A DNA stretch of 42,059 bases from Actinomycetota bacterium (GCA_947489605.1 CANLEG010000005.1:1-42059), one strand, 5' to 3'. Counted from the first letter of the stretch, positions 7,152 to 16,579 are shown. Numbers and translations: made by a program. The notes: a model not told the origin generated them from the sequence alone.

Positions 7152-8807
7152 ATGACTACATACGCGACGCGCACCGCAGATCAAGCTGCGCCTGCTAAGA
7201 AGGCGCTAACTAAAGGCCAATTATTTGTAAAGGTTATTACTTCAACAGATCACAAGATGATCGGGTATTTGTATTTGTACACTACATTCGCCTGGTTCTT
7301 AATTGCTGGGCTATTGGCACTTATTTTGCGTGCGGAACTTGCTCGTCCTGGTCTGCAATTTGTTTCAAATGAACAGTACAACCAAGTTTTCACAATGCAC
7401 GGAACAATTATGTTGCTGATGTTTGCAACCCCATTGTTTGTTGGATTTGCAAATGTAATTATGCCGCTGCAAATAGGCGCAGCAGATGTGGCTTTCCCAA
7501 GAATGAACATGTTGTCCTACTGGTTGTTTCTTTTTGGTGGATTGATGGCATTTGCCGGTTTCCTAACGCCTGGTGGAGCCGCCTCATTTGGTTGGACAGC
7601 ATATGCACCACTTGCAAACTCACAATATTCGCCAGGCATCGGTGGCGATCTCTGGATTATGGGATTAGCAATTAGCGGTATCGGAACAATCCTTGGTGGC
7701 GTTAACTTCATAACCACTATTTTCACGATGCGCGCTCCAGGAATGACGATGTTCCGGATGTCGATTTTTACTTGGAATGTTCTTCTAACTTCGATTCTGG
7801 TTTTACTTGCCTTCCCACCATTAGCCGCAGCATTTCTTGCGTTGGAATCTGACAGATTATTCGGTTCGCATATTTTTGATCCGGCCAACGGTGGCGCGAT
7901 GCTCTGGCAACATCTCTTCTGGTTCTTCGGACACCCCGAGGTTTATATATTGGCCCTTCCATTCTTCGGAATCGCTACTGAAATCTTGCCGGTATTTAGT
8001 CGCAAACCAATCTTCGGCTACAAGGGATTAATTGCAGCAACGATTGCAATTTCTGCGCTCTCTGTTTCTGTATGGGCCCACCACATGTTTGCGAGTGGTC
8101 AGGTCTTGCTTCCATTCTTCTCATTCATGACTTTCTTAATTGGTGTTCCTACTGGAGTTAAATTCTTCAACTGGATTGGAACAATGTGGCGAGGCAGTGT
8201 TTCATTCGAAACCCCGATGCTCTGGGTGATGGGATTCTTAATCACCTTCTTGTTCGGCGGATTGACTGGAATTATTCTGGCTTCACCACCACTTGATTTT
8301 GCAGTCTCAGCTTCTTACTTCGTTGTTGCGCACTTCCACTACGTACTCTTTGGAACAGTGGTCTTTGCAATGTTCGCGGGCTTCTACTTCTGGTGGCCAA
8401 AGATGACCGGGCGCATGCTAAATGAACGCCTCGGCAAGATTCACTTCTGGACTTTGTTCTTTGGTTTCCATATGACTTTCTTAATCCAGCATTGGCTCGG
8501 CATTAAGGGAATGCCGCGTCGTTATGCAGATTATTTGGCGACCGATGGCTTCACAACGATGAATACAATTTCAACTATTGGTTCAGGTTTGTTAGCACTT
8601 TCAATGATTCCATTCTTTATGAATGTGTGGATCACAAGAAAGTCACCATTAGTCGGCGTTGATGATCCTTGGGGATATGGCTCGTCTTTAGAATGGGCAA
8701 CTTCTTGCCCACCACCACGCCACAACTTCACATCGATGCCGCGAATTCGTAGTGAGCGTCCGGCATTCGATCTGCATTATCCGCACATAAAGACTGAAGG
8801 TCATTAA
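7152..8807 (+). CDS. ctaD: Cytochrome c oxidase subunit I (CtaD)
   Basis: The 551-residue catalytic heme a/heme a3-CuB subunit has twelve membrane helices. Visible ligands are the low-spin heme His in TMHGTIML (about residue 83), the CuB and cross-link site [21 protein letters not shown] for the other CuB histidines, and the heme pair in AHFHYVLFG. Proton-channel residues look intact: the Glu of HPEV, the Lys of [11 protein letters not shown] and the D-channel segment [13 protein letters not shown]. The AAAGGTGG upstream, inside the end of ctaC, is a good ribosome binding site, so translation is coupled. Confidence 0.98.
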   Translation: MTTYATRTADQAAPAKKALTKGQLFVKVITSTDHKMIGYLYLYTTFAWFLIAGLLALILRAELARPGLQFVSNEQYNQVFTMHGTIMLLMFATPLFVGFANVIMPLQIGAADVAFPRMNMLSYWLFLFGGLMAFAGFLTPGGAASFGWTAYAPLANSQYSPGIGGDLWIMGLAISGIGTILGGVNFITTIFTMRAPGMTMFRMSIFTWNVLLTSILVLLAFPPLAAAFLALESDRLFGSHIFDPANGGAMLWQHLFWFFGHPEVYILALPFFGIATEILPVFSRKPIFGYKGLIAATIAISALSVSVWAHHMFASGQVLLPFFSFMTFLIGVPTGVKFFNWIGTMWRGSVSFETPMLWVMGFLITFLFGGLTGIILASPPLDFAVSASYFVVAHFHYVLFGTVVFAMFAGFYFWWPKMTGRMLNERLGKIHFWTLFFGFHMTFLIQHWLGIKGMPRRYADYLATDGFTTMNTISTIGSGLLALSMIPFFMNVWITRKSPLVGVDDPWGYGSSLEWATSCPPPRHNFTSMPRIRSERPAFDLHYPHIKTEGH

Positions 8808-8809
8808 GC

Positions 8810-9211
8810 ATGAAAACCGGTTACTGGCTTTTCAATGGTCTTGCAGTTTTTTATGCCATCATCACAGTCATTTATTGGTACGTGGGCGGTGAAGCAGTAG
8901 GAATAACCGCTATCGGTCTTTCAGGTGGTCTTGCAGCGCTAATTGGTTTTTATCTCTGGTTCACAAATAAGCGCCTAGGCAATGTTCTTCCAGAAGATAA
9001 TGTCACTGGTGAAATTTCAGATTCTGCTGGCGAACTCGGTTTTTATTCACCACATTCTTGGTGGCCACTTCCAGTAGCTTTCTGCATGATTCTTGCTGGC
9101 CTAGGTCTATTAATAGGTTGGTGGCTAACGCTTATCGCTGTTGGTGGCTTGCTTATCAGTATCCTTGGTTTCGTTCTTGAATACGAGAAGCCTTCAGCAA
9201 GTGCGCACTAG
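8810..9211 (+). CDS. ctaF: Cytochrome c oxidase subunit IV, actinobacterial type (CtaF)
   Basis: A 133-residue small membrane subunit with four predicted helices. Recognisable parts are MKTGYWLFNGLAVFYAIITVIYW, GLAALIGFYLWF and FYSPHSWWPLPVAFCMILAGLGLLIGWWL. This protein type is restricted to Actinobacteria and stabilises the aa3 oxidase in the bcc-aa3 supercomplex. It follows ctaD by two bases. Its last 56 bases overlap the convergent nhaA gene, the longest coding overlap in the window, so the C-terminal tail shares DNA with the end of NhaA. Confidence 0.92.
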   Translation: MKTGYWLFNGLAVFYAIITVIYWYVGGEAVGITAIGLSGGLAALIGFYLWFTNKRLGNVLPEDNVTGEISDSAGELGFYSPHSWWPLPVAFCMILAGLGLLIGWWLTLIAVGGLLISILGFVLEYEKPSASAH

Positions 9212-10148
9212 CTAATATAAGAACTAGCGCTAGCGGCAAAGTAATTAGAACTCCCAAGAGAGTTCCATTCAAGTCCTGACCGAGTTCTGCAAGATTTGCA
9301 AAGAGCATTGAAACTGAAAGCCCAATTGTTCCTAGCGTTCCTACAATGAATAAATCCTTTTTTTCGATAACCGGATGTCCCATAGTCTTCATTGCGATAA
9401 CTCCGAAAAGCCAGATTCCCAGTGGTTTTCCAAGTAGTCGAGCAACGATCAGCCCCAAAACTATTGGGCTAAACAATAAAACCGGGGTATTTTTCCAGGG
9501 AATCCATAGCGTTGTGATTATAAAAGCAGGAATTACGAAATAATTTATCACCGGAGTTAGTTTGTTTACCAACCACTCAGATTCCTTATGGTTGATTAAA
9601 AGCCCAAGAAGAACTCCAATTACTGTTGGGTGGATGCCACTGTCCTTGAACACGCCCCAGGTAATGAGCCCAATGAGCAGGGCGACAAGGGGAAACTTAG
9701 GCGCTGTTTTCCAGAAGAGAAGTAGCAGAAAAGCGCTTATTAGGATTCTTCGGAAATCAACATCATGATTGTAAACAACGGCAACAACGATAATAGATCC
9801 AATGTCATCCGCAATTGCGAGGGCTAAAAGAAAGCCACGAATTCGATTAGACACACTTCTCGCTAGTAGCGAGAGCGCAAGTAGAGCAAGAGGCAAATCT
9901 GTTGCCATTGGAACGCCCCAAGCAGATTCCGGAGCGGAACTATTTCTCGCAATCAAATAATAGATAAGTGCTGGAGCAATCATTCCGCCGATGGCTGCGG
10001 AGAAAGGGATGAGAAAGGAGAACCGTTTCCTAAACGCACCATCTAATATCTCAGCGCGCAGTTCGATTCCAGCAAGAAAAAAGAATAAGACCAGAGGTCC
10101 AGTTGTTATCCACTCTCTTGCTATCCCCATGAACTCCATTAATTCCAC
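9156..10148 (-). CDS. nhaA: Na+/H+ antiporter NhaA, lacking the first transmembrane helix
   Basis: NhaA exchanges internal sodium for external protons. The 330-residue protein keeps FFFLAGIELRAEIL, PMATDLPLALLALSLL (Asp84, matching E. coli Asp133), LALAIADDIGSI (Asp114/115, matching Asp163/164) and LLGKPLGIWLF (Lys241, matching Lys300). It begins only about 20 residues before FFFLAGIE, whereas E. coli NhaA has some 65 residues there including helix 1. An in-frame TAG four codons upstream of the GTG at 10148 rules out a longer start. It lies 31 bases downstream of qcrB in the same direction, effectively at the end of the qcr operon, with its own possible -10. Confidence 0.88.
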   Translation of the reverse strand: MELMEFMGIAREWITTGPLVLFFFLAGIELRAEILDGAFRKRFSFLIPFSAAIGGMIAPALIYYLIARNSSAPESAWGVPMATDLPLALLALSLLARSVSNRIRGFLLALAIADDIGSIIVVAVVYNHDVDFRRILISAFLLLLFWKTAPKFPLVALLIGLITWGVFKDSGIHPTVIGVLLGLLINHKESEWLVNKLTPVINYFVIPAFIITTLWIPWKNTPVLLFSPIVLGLIVARLLGKPLGIWLFGVIAMKTMGHPVIEKKDLFIVGTLGTIGLSVSMLFANLAELGQDLNGTLLGVLITLPLALVLILASAHLLKASRIQERNQGY

Positions 10149-10154
10149 GGCGAT

Positions 10155-10160
10155 AATCTA
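10155..10160 (-). promoter_or_regulatory. Putative leaderless -10 element of nhaA
   Basis: On the minus strand TAGATT, six bases (ATCGCC), then GTG at 10148. This suggests nhaA can be transcribed apart from qcrB. Confidence 0.45.
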
Positions 10161-10179
10161 ACTTAAAACTAGCTTTTAA

Positions 10180-11772
10180 TTAATGGTGTCCGCCTTCGAG
10201 CGCTTCTGCTTCGCTCTCGGTTGGTGCAGGAACTTGTTCAACGTGAGCCTGGCTAAATCTTGCACGAATCTTGCCCTTGATACCTTGCGGATTTAGAACT
10301 CCATTTGCATCAGTTGCAGGAAGTAGAAGTGCTTTAGGTTGTTGATGTTGGGTAAGAGTGAATTTTTGCGCTGGTGTTAGCTCTTCATGAATTTCGACAA
10401 ATTCACCATGAGGAAGCATTACCAAGCGGCCAGTTTCGCGACCATGTAGGACCTTTTCGCGATCTGCGCGCTGCAATGAGAGACAGATTCGTTTAGTAAT
10501 TACAAAGACCAGTGGTGGAATAACGATTACACCTATGCGGGTAAACCACATGATCTGATTAATCGTTAGATGGAAGTTGGTTGCGATGATGTCGTTACCC
10601 CCATTAATTAACACGACCAAGATAAAAGAAAGTGACATCGCACCGATTGCAGTGCGGTTTGGATTATTACGTGGTCGATCTAGTAAATGATGTTCCTCTT
10701 TATCGCCAGTCATCCAAGATTCAATAAATGGATATAGGGCCATGAGAGTGAAAAGAATTCCTGGAATAATTAAGCCCGGAATTAAAATGTTCCAAGAAAT
10801 CGTGTAACCAAAGATGTAACTCTCAATTGGGGGAGCCATGCGAACTAAACCATCGAGCCAACCCATATAAAAATCGGGCTGTGAACCGGCAGAGATCTGC
10901 CCGGGGTTGTAGGGACCGTAGAGCCAAATGGGGTTAATGGATGCAACTGCGCCGAGTAAGGCCGTAACACCGAAGACAATAAAGAAGAAGCCGCCAGCTT
11001 TCGCCATATAAACCGGCATTAATGGATAACCAACAACATTTTTTTCAGTGCGACCTGGGCCAGGATATTGAGTGTGCTTCTGATACCAAACCAACATTAA
11101 GTGGATTGTAATAAGAGCTAAGAACGCTCCCGGAAGCAATAGAACGTGAACCGTATAGATTCTCGGGATAAATGCTTCACCTGGGAATGCACCACCGAAT
11201 GTAAAGAATGCAAGATAAGAACCGACAACAGGAAGGGCTTGAATAATTGCTTCCGCGATGCGAATTCCGGTTCCGGAGAGAAGATCATCTGGAAGTGAAT
11301 AACCAAGGAATCCTTCAACAATTCCGAGTGTTACAAGTCCGACTCCGATTAACCAGTTCGCTTCGCGAGGTTTGCGGAATGCACCAGTAAAGAAGACGCG
11401 CATTAAGTGCGCAATCATTCCAGCCATGAAAAGTAGCGCTGCCCAGTGATGAATCTGGCGCATCAATAATCCACCGCGAACATCGAATGAGATATGAAGA
11501 GTTGAGGCATATGCAGCAGACATCTTTATATCTTGAAGTGGTTCGTAACTTCCTTCGTAAACAACTTCTCGCTGTGAAGGGTCAAACCAGAAAGTTAGAA
11601 ATGTTCCGGAGAGCAGCAAGATAATGAAAGAGTAAAGAACGATCTCGCCCAACATAAATGACCAGTGGTCTGGGAAGACTTTGGTTAAATTCTTTCGTAG
11701 CCACTTTGCAGCGCCAGTACGGTCATCTACATAACTGGCAACATTGCCGCCAATGCGTTCTACTTTTTTCAT
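10180..11772 (-). CDS. qcrB: Cytochrome bc1 complex cytochrome b subunit (QcrB)
   Basis: The 530-residue diheme quinol-oxidising subunit. Heme-ligand histidines are in QIHHWAALLFMAGMIAHLMRVFF and YTVHVLLLPGAFLALITIHLML. The quinol-site motif appears as MAPPIESYIFGYT (family PEWY replaced by PIES, as in the actinobacterial type). A soluble tail of about 120 residues follows the last helix, longer than in proteobacterial cytochrome b but normal for Actinobacteria. The start overlaps the qcrA stop by four bases (ATGA). It passes electrons to QcrC and the aa3 oxidase. Confidence 0.96.
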   Translation of the reverse strand: MKKVERIGGNVASYVDDRTGAAKWLRKNLTKVFPDHWSFMLGEIVLYSFIILLLSGTFLTFWFDPSQREVVYEGSYEPLQDIKMSAAYASTLHISFDVRGGLLMRQIHHWAALLFMAGMIAHLMRVFFTGAFRKPREANWLIGVGLVTLGIVEGFLGYSLPDDLLSGTGIRIAEAIIQALPVVGSYLAFFTFGGAFPGEAFIPRIYTVHVLLLPGAFLALITIHLMLVWYQKHTQYPGPGRTEKNVVGYPLMPVYMAKAGGFFFIVFGVTALLGAVASINPIWLYGPYNPGQISAGSQPDFYMGWLDGLVRMAPPIESYIFGYTISWNILIPGLIIPGILFTLMALYPFIESWMTGDKEEHHLLDRPRNNPNRTAIGAMSLSFILVVLINGGNDIIATNFHLTINQIMWFTRIGVIVIPPLVFVITKRICLSLQRADREKVLHGRETGRLVMLPHGEFVEIHEELTPAQKFTLTQHQQPKALLLPATDANGVLNPQGIKGKIRARFSQAHVEQVPAPTESEAEALEGGHH

Positions 11773-12761
11773 GATGAGCGCTCCCAGTAGCTAGGTCCGA
11801 CAGGTTCGTTAAATGGTTGTTGTGCTACTAAGTAGCCTTCAGCATCTACTGTGATTGCAAGTTGTGGAAGTGGTCTTGCTGAAGGACCAAAGATAACTTT
11901 GGCAGCGCGAGTAACATCAAATGTTGATTGATGGCAAGGACATAGCAGGTGCTTAGTCTGTTGTTCATAAAGTGCAACAGCGCATCCCATATGTGAACAA
12001 ATTTTCGAGAAGGCAATAATTCCATCGTGGGTCCAAGAGAGACGTTCTGGATTTAATTGGAATTCTGAAGGGCGAAGACGTATCAATAGAACGGCATCTT
12101 TCGCGATGTCATAAAGGTGGCGAACTTTTCCTGGCTCTAATTCAGGGAGAACCTGAGCAACAGCGCCAACTTCTAAATCCTCTGGACGAATCGGTCTATC
12201 ACCTGGATCTGTTACTAACCGAGTTCCTTTTTTCCAAGAAGTTTTCTCAAGATCTTTTCCTGGTAGTGGTCCTAAATCGCGAAGTAAAACAATCGGGGTT
12301 AGCGCCGAAACACCAAGTGCTAAACCAAGTGTGCGCTTAATCAAAGAGCGACGACCTAAGCCCGCTGCTCCTGCTTGCTCCTTAACAGTTCTGACAAAAT
12401 CTTCGCGGTCTTCATCGGGTGAACGAAATTCATGGCGCTCTGCAATTACTTCGGTATCTGGCATCAAATTTTTCGCCCAATGCGCCATGCCAAGGCCGAT
12501 AAATAAAAGTGAGAAGGCCATACCAAGACCGAGAAACAATTGGTGAGCATTTGTGCTTCCCATTATTGGAAGGAAGAAAAATATGTCATCTTTGATAAAA
12601 ATGTAAGCGTAAATTGCTAAGAAGGTTGATAGAGCAGAAAGAACAAAGAGAATCGCAACTTGTCGTTCTGCGCGATCCGCTGCCTTTGGATCTACATCAC
12701 TTTTGCGGTGAACATGTTCTGGTAAGCCAGGGTCTTGGAATTTCTGTATCTCTTTTGACAT
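11769..12761 (-). CDS. qcrA: Rieske iron-sulfur subunit of cytochrome bc1 complex (QcrA)
   Basis: A 330-residue actinobacterial QcrA with three transmembrane helices (two near residues 30-85, one near 140) before the Rieske domain. The [2Fe-2S] ligands are in CSHMGCAVALYE and LLCPCHQSTFD. A twin-arginine-like segment, GRRSLIKRTLGLALGVSAL, precedes the third helix, as known for insertion of this subunit by the Tat pathway. It starts nine bases after the qcrC stop and overlaps qcrB by four bases. Confidence 0.96.
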   Translation of the reverse strand: MSKEIQKFQDPGLPEHVHRKSDVDPKAADRAERQVAILFVLSALSTFLAIYAYIFIKDDIFFFLPIMGSTNAHQLFLGLGMAFSLLFIGLGMAHWAKNLMPDTEVIAERHEFRSPDEDREDFVRTVKEQAGAAGLGRRSLIKRTLGLALGVSALTPIVLLRDLGPLPGKDLEKTSWKKGTRLVTDPGDRPIRPEDLEVGAVAQVLPELEPGKVRHLYDIAKDAVLLIRLRPSEFQLNPERLSWTHDGIIAFSKICSHMGCAVALYEQQTKHLLCPCHQSTFDVTRAAKVIFGPSARPLPQLAITVDAEGYLVAQQPFNEPVGPSYWERSS

Positions 12762-12770
12762 TTATTTACC

Positions 12771-13586
12771 TTATTTCGCCTTCATAGTGAGCCACACAGC
12801 GATGCCGATCAATAATCCAAGTCCAAGCGTCCAAACCAAAAGTCCTTCAGTAACTGGACCAACACGACCGAGAGCAGCGCCGCCTAGGTTCGGTTCATTC
12901 TCGGCAGCCTTAACCCATTTGATAATCGAAAGTTTTTCTTCAGGAGTAATTGTTTTATCGCTGAACACTGGCATTGATTGTGGACCAGTAATCATTGCTT
13001 CATAAATATATTTAGCATCTACACCCATAAGAGTTGGTGCATATTTTCCTTGAGTAAGTGCGCCACCTTGACCTGCAAAGTTGTGACACATCGCGCAGTT
13101 AGTGCGGAAAAGTTCGCCGCCTTCTGCAGTGTTACCGTCTCGTTCATAAGTTAACTGGGCTTCATTAATGATGTCTGGGCCAGGTGCAAGTGAGGCAACA
13201 TATGCAGCAAGAGCCGCAGTTTCTTCTTCGTTATAAATCGGTTGCTTTCGCATCGCTTGTTGGCTCATTTCCGCCAAGGGCATACGTCCAGTTCCAACTT
13301 GGAAATCAACAGATGCGGCTCCAACGCCGATGAGCGCTGGCGCAATTCCGCCACCTTCTAAATTCAAACCGTGACAAGTTGAACAACCTAGATTGAAAAT
13401 TCGCTTTCCTTCTTCAATCAAAGTTGATTTTGCCGTGGTCTCCATCTTGCTGGAATTAGGTAATGCACTAGCAACTTGGAAAGTTGTTCCCATTGTTATC
13501 AGTGCAACGATAAGAAGCGCCGGACCCGCGAAACGATGACGGCGATAGCGGGAGAGCTTCTTGATTCCTGAGTTCATTTTTTCCAT
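12771..13586 (-). CDS. qcrC: Diheme cytochrome c subunit of bcc complex (QcrC)
   Basis: A 271-residue membrane-anchored diheme cytochrome c that replaces soluble cytochrome c in Actinobacteria. It has an N-terminal signal/anchor (HRFAGPALLIVALITMGTTF), heme motifs CSTCH and CAMCH in two c-type domains, a C-terminal helix (LLVWTLGLGLLIGIAVWLTM) and a basic end. It sits 19 bases downstream of ctaE, so the oxidase subunit and the bcc complex are probably co-transcribed. A second in-frame ATG at 13577 is a possible start. Confidence 0.96.
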   Translation of the reverse strand: MEKMNSGIKKLSRYRRHRFAGPALLIVALITMGTTFQVASALPNSSKMETTAKSTLIEEGKRIFNLGCSTCHGLNLEGGGIAPALIGVGAASVDFQVGTGRMPLAEMSQQAMRKQPIYNEEETAALAAYVASLAPGPDIINEAQLTYERDGNTAEGGELFRTNCAMCHNFAGQGGALTQGKYAPTLMGVDAKYIYEAMITGPQSMPVFSDKTITPEEKLSIIKWVKAAENEPNLGGAALGRVGPVTEGLLVWTLGLGLLIGIAVWLTMKAK

Positions 13587-13605
13587 TCTTTTAATTCACC
13601 TGGTC

Positions 13606-14238
13606 TTACTTAATCAAATAGATAGTTGCGAAAAGTGCGATCCAAACTACGTCCACAAAGTGCCAATAATATGAAACTACTATCGCGGTCTGTGCTTGTT
13701 TATGTCCGAATTTTTGGGCGCGGAATGTTCTAATCATTACGATCAAGAATGCGATTAAACCGCCAGTCACGTGCATTCCGTGGAAACCGGTTGTCATATA
13801 GAAAACAGAACCATAAGCATTAGAGGAGAGAGTCAAACTTTCTTGGACTAGATGCGCATATTCATAAACTTGACCGCCGATGAAAAATGCGCCCATTAAG
13901 AAAGTTAGCGCGAACCATTCACGCATTCCCCATTTACTAAATTGAAATATGGAACCGGTTCGCTTCGCTTGAAAACGTTCAGCAGCAAAAACACCAAATT
14001 GGCAGGTAACGGATGATAGAACTAAGACAGTTGTGTTTGCGGCAGCGAATGGAATTGCAAGTAAGCCGGTTGACTCAAGCCAAATGTCTGGACCTTGAAC
14101 TGCGCGAGTTGTGAAATACATTGCGAAGAGCGCTGCGAAGAACATCAACTCACTTGATAGCCAGACGATGGTTCCGACCGCAACTAAGTTGGGGCGATTT
14201 ATCCTCTGTGAAGTAAGTGGCGCAGCTGCTGTTGTCAT
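13606..14238 (-). CDS. ctaE: Cytochrome c oxidase subunit III (CtaE)
   Basis: About 210 residues with five membrane helices, including [40 protein letters not shown] and [20 protein letters not shown], all typical of subunit III. The ATG at 14238 ([12 protein letters not shown]) is chosen over the upstream frame extension because the family begins close to this point and AATAAT ends six bases before it. There is no Shine-Dalgarno sequence; the AGGAGG seen there is on the opposite strand. It heads ctaE-qcrC-qcrA-qcrB-nhaA. Confidence 0.94.
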   Translation of the reverse strand: MTTAAAPLTSQRINRPNLVAVGTIVWLSSELMFFAALFAMYFTTRAVQGPDIWLESTGLLAIPFAAANTTVLVLSSVTCQFGVFAAERFQAKRTGSIFQFSKWGMREWFALTFLMGAFFIGGQVYEYAHLVQESLTLSSNAYGSVFYMTTGFHGMHVTGGLIAFLIVMIRTFRAQKFGHKQAQTAIVVSYYWHFVDVVWIALFATIYLIK

Positions 14239-14244
14239 AGGAGG

Positions 14245-14250
14245 ATTATT
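14245..14250 (-). promoter_or_regulatory. Putative leaderless -10 element of ctaE-qcrCAB
   Basis: On the minus strand AATAAT, six bases (CCTCCT), then the ATG at 14238. It would drive the main respiratory operon. Confidence 0.45.
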
Positions 14251-14346
14251 CCCGATTCGCGGGGGAAATGAGATATTTAGGCGCCCGGACAGCACTCACT
14301 TCTGGTGAATCTCATCACGAAGAAGGCTCGGCAGATCTCAGAATTT

Positions 14347-14360
14347 TTCGAATAATCGAA
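14347..14360. promoter_or_regulatory. Inverted repeat TTCGA-ATAA-TCGAA upstream of the receiver-domain gene
   Basis: Perfect 5-bp arms with a 4-base spacer lie 26-40 bases before the ATG at 14387, where a -35 region would be. It is in the 148-base divergent gap with ctaE, so a bound regulator could affect both. A second pair, ATGAGAT (14268-14274) and ATCTCAT (14309-14315), is in the same gap. The function is not known. Confidence 0.35.
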
Positions 14361-14386
14361 GGTTATTGATGGTTAGAATTCCCCAC

Positions 14387-14797
14387 ATGACATCAGGGAA
14401 AAATCTGACAATCGCTCTTTATTCCGACGACTCTTCGGTCCGTTCTTCAATTATCACCGCACTTGGGCGCAGAGTTTCCGCTGACCTTCCAGAACACAAG
14501 ATTGTTGAATTCGCGACTGGCCCTGCTCTCCGGCTGTATCTCGATTCCAAGCAGAAGGTAGATCTTTTTATTCTTGATGGCGAGGCAGTACCTGAAGGCG
14601 GACTGGGTCTGGCTCGTCAATTGAAGGACGAAGTTTTCAATTGTCCACCAGTTCTAGTAATCACGGGAAGAATTCAAGATAACTGGTTAGCTGCTTGGTC
14701 AAAAGCCGAAGATGCGATTCTTCACCCAATTGACCCTTTTACCTTGGCCTCAAAAGTGGCAGCGCTGCTTCAAGATAAAAGAATTATTAGCGCATAA
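14387..14797 (+). CDS. Degenerate response-regulator receiver-domain protein
   Basis: A 136-residue stand-alone receiver-like domain without an output domain. The acidic pair is Asp14/Asp15 (LYSDDSS), the phospho-acceptor position Asp64 (FILDGE), the Thr position VITGR, and the conserved lysine (family KP) is replaced by His113 in ILHPIDP. This looks like an atypical or non-phosphorylated receiver. TAGAAT ends seven bases before the chosen ATG; ATG 14369 and TTG 14366 are alternatives. It is divergent from ctaE, so a role in respiratory regulation is possible but unproven. Its 3' end overlaps the DnaQ-like gene by 11 bases. Confidence 0.65.
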   Translation: MTSGKNLTIALYSDDSSVRSSIITALGRRVSADLPEHKIVEFATGPALRLYLDSKQKVDLFILDGEAVPEGGLGLARQLKDEVFNCPPVLVITGRIQDNWLAAWSKAEDAILHPIDPFTLASKVAALLQDKRIISA

Positions 14798-15398
14798 ATT
14801 TTTTAAATTCTGAAATTGAAAAAACCTTAAAACCAGCAAGCCTTTCAATTAATTTGTGCAGGACTTCAACCGTGGTTTTTACATCATCTAGCGCCCTGTG
14901 ATTTGGTAGCGCTTGGGTATCGAAAAACTGTGAAAGCGTTCCCAGTTTGTAATTCAAAATCTCGGAGCGATCAATTACTCGCCTTGCCAATTTAACGGTA
15001 TCGATTACTTCATATTTGGGCCATTCGATCGCAAGTGACGCTGCCGCGGCCTTGAGAAATCCAAGATCAAAAGGCGCATTGTGAGCAACCAAATGGATAT
15101 CTTCATGCCGATCAACGAACTTTATAAAGTCCGGAAATACCTCATCAATTAGGGGAGCATCAATCAGCATTTCGTCGGTGATTCCGGTCAGATTAACAAT
15201 GTATTCAGGCAACGGTACTTGGGGATTTACAAAGGTTGAAAACTCTCCTAGAACTTCGCCGCCTCGCACTGCGATTGCACCGATTTCTGTGATGCCACAA
15301 CCTTGTTGAGGTGAAGCACCAGTGGTCTCTAAATCCAAAACTATAAATGTTACTTGGGCCAAAGTTTTTTGGTTTAGAGATTTCAAGTTAGCGGCCAT
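14787..15398 (-). CDS. DnaQ-like 3'-5' exonuclease
   Basis: A 203-residue DEDD-family exonuclease domain. Exo I is FIVLDLETTGASP (Asp and Glu metal ligands), Exo II is VAHNAPFDLGFL, and Exo III is NHRALDDVKTTVEVL (His and Asp, the DEDDh type). It resembles the epsilon proofreading subunit of DNA polymerase III but could be a free-standing exonuclease; many Actinobacteria carry several. No helicase or UvrC-like extension is present. Confidence 0.88.
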   Translation of the reverse strand: MAANLKSLNQKTLAQVTFIVLDLETTGASPQQGCGITEIGAIAVRGGEVLGEFSTFVNPQVPLPEYIVNLTGITDEMLIDAPLIDEVFPDFIKFVDRHEDIHLVAHNAPFDLGFLKAAAASLAIEWPKYEVIDTVKLARRVIDRSEILNYKLGTLSQFFDTQALPNHRALDDVKTTVEVLHKLIERLAGFKVFSISEFKKFMR

Positions 15399-15404
15399 GC
15401 GTTA

Positions 15405-15410
15405 ATGATA
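15405..15410 (-). promoter_or_regulatory. Putative leaderless -10 element of the DnaQ-like gene
   Basis: On the minus strand TATCAT, six bases (TAACGC), then the ATG at 15398. Confidence 0.45.
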
Positions 15411-15427
15411 CGAAGACGCACTGACAT

Positions 15428-16573
15428 CTAGCGGTTTGCCTTCAGTCCAGAAACTGCTTGAAGTGCAATCAAGCAAACAATCAAATATGTGGCTGATATC
15501 CAGCTATCTGTTAGTGCATATGAATATCCAATAACTAATGGGAATATCGCCGCAATGCAATATCCAATTCCCTGAGCCATGGATGAAAGATGACTTGTCG
15601 CAGCAAGGCTTGGTGATTTCATCGCAATTAAACCTAAGGCCAATGGCAGCGCTGCATGGGTAGTAGAGATCAATAACAGCGCCGGAATTGTCCAACTATT
15701 CGATAAGTATGTGAGCCCCAAGAATCCTGCAATACCAGGAACTGATGTCGCAAGAATTGCTCTCTGTAAATTTTCACCTTTGCTGAAAACCAACGGCAGA
15801 ATTAAAGTTAAAGCAAAACCACAGAGCGTCGAAAGCCCGAAAAGTGCCCCAGCTTCGGCGGCGGAATAATCTTTATCCATCAACATCTTCGGCATCCAAG
15901 CCACTTGGGTATAGAAAGTTGCTGACTGAACTCCCATGTAAATTGAAACGAGCCAAGCTTTTTTCGACCTTAACAATTCTTTAAAATGATTTTCGTGGGA
16001 ATCGGGCATTGGTTGCGCTTTTCGTAATAACGGAATCCAAATCAATGCGACCAATATTGCAGGAATGGCCCAGACCGAGATACCGAATTTCCAATTACCT
16101 CCGAAATAATTTGCAATCGGAATTGAAAGTCCGGCGCCAAGTGAGGCCATCAGTGCAAGAACGGCCGAATAAATTGGCATGACTGTTGTTATTTTTTTCG
16201 GATAATCCCGACGGACCAACGCCGGGGTAACAATATTTAAGATTGCAATGCTGACGCCAAGAATAATTGTTAATCCGAAGAGCAGCGAATTAGAGCCCAA
16301 AGTTCGAAAAATAGTTGCCGCGGCTAGGGCGAGGAGTGCGAATACGATTAATTGTTCTGTCTTTATCTTTCGGAAAATTCTCAGACTAGGCAGTGGAGCA
16401 GCCAATGCGAAACAAATCACGGGGATTGCGGTTAAGAAACCGAATTGAATAATTCCCAAATTTTGGCTTCCGCGAATCGCATCAATCTGAGGGCCGATAC
16501 TTGTTATAGGGGAGCGAATACACCCAGCGATTGCCACCAGGGCGATCAGTTCAATGTGCCGTGAGATCTTCAT
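15428..16573 (-). CDS. MFS transporter, CynX/NimT-like family
   Basis: A 381-residue protein with about twelve hydrophobic helices. The N-terminal ALVAIAGCIRSPITSIGPQID, the A-loop-like segment PALVRRDYPKK and SIYMGVQSATFYTQVAWMPKM are typical of the cyanate/2-nitroimidazole transporter group. The real substrate is unknown. It is divergent from the nucleoside-binding protein gene, so a linked role in exporting or importing a base or organic acid is conceivable. The ATG is preceded by TATACT and six bases. Confidence 0.82.
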   Translation of the reverse strand: MKISRHIELIALVAIAGCIRSPITSIGPQIDAIRGSQNLGIIQFGFLTAIPVICFALAAPLPSLRIFRKIKTEQLIVFALLALAAATIFRTLGSNSLLFGLTIILGVSIAILNIVTPALVRRDYPKKITTVMPIYSAVLALMASLGAGLSIPIANYFGGNWKFGISVWAIPAILVALIWIPLLRKAQPMPDSHENHFKELLRSKKAWLVSIYMGVQSATFYTQVAWMPKMLMDKDYSAAEAGALFGLSTLCGFALTLILPLVFSKGENLQRAILATSVPGIAGFLGLTYLSNSWTIPALLLISTTHAALPLALGLIAMKSPSLAATSHLSSMAQGIGYCIAAIFPLVIGYSYALTDSWISATYLIVCLIALQAVSGLKANR

Positions 16574-16579
16574 TCAGGC

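Noticed and set aside
14239-14244. AGGAGG on the plus strand next to ctaE as a ribosome binding site
   Set aside because: It is on the wrong strand for ctaE, and no plus-strand gene starts right after it.
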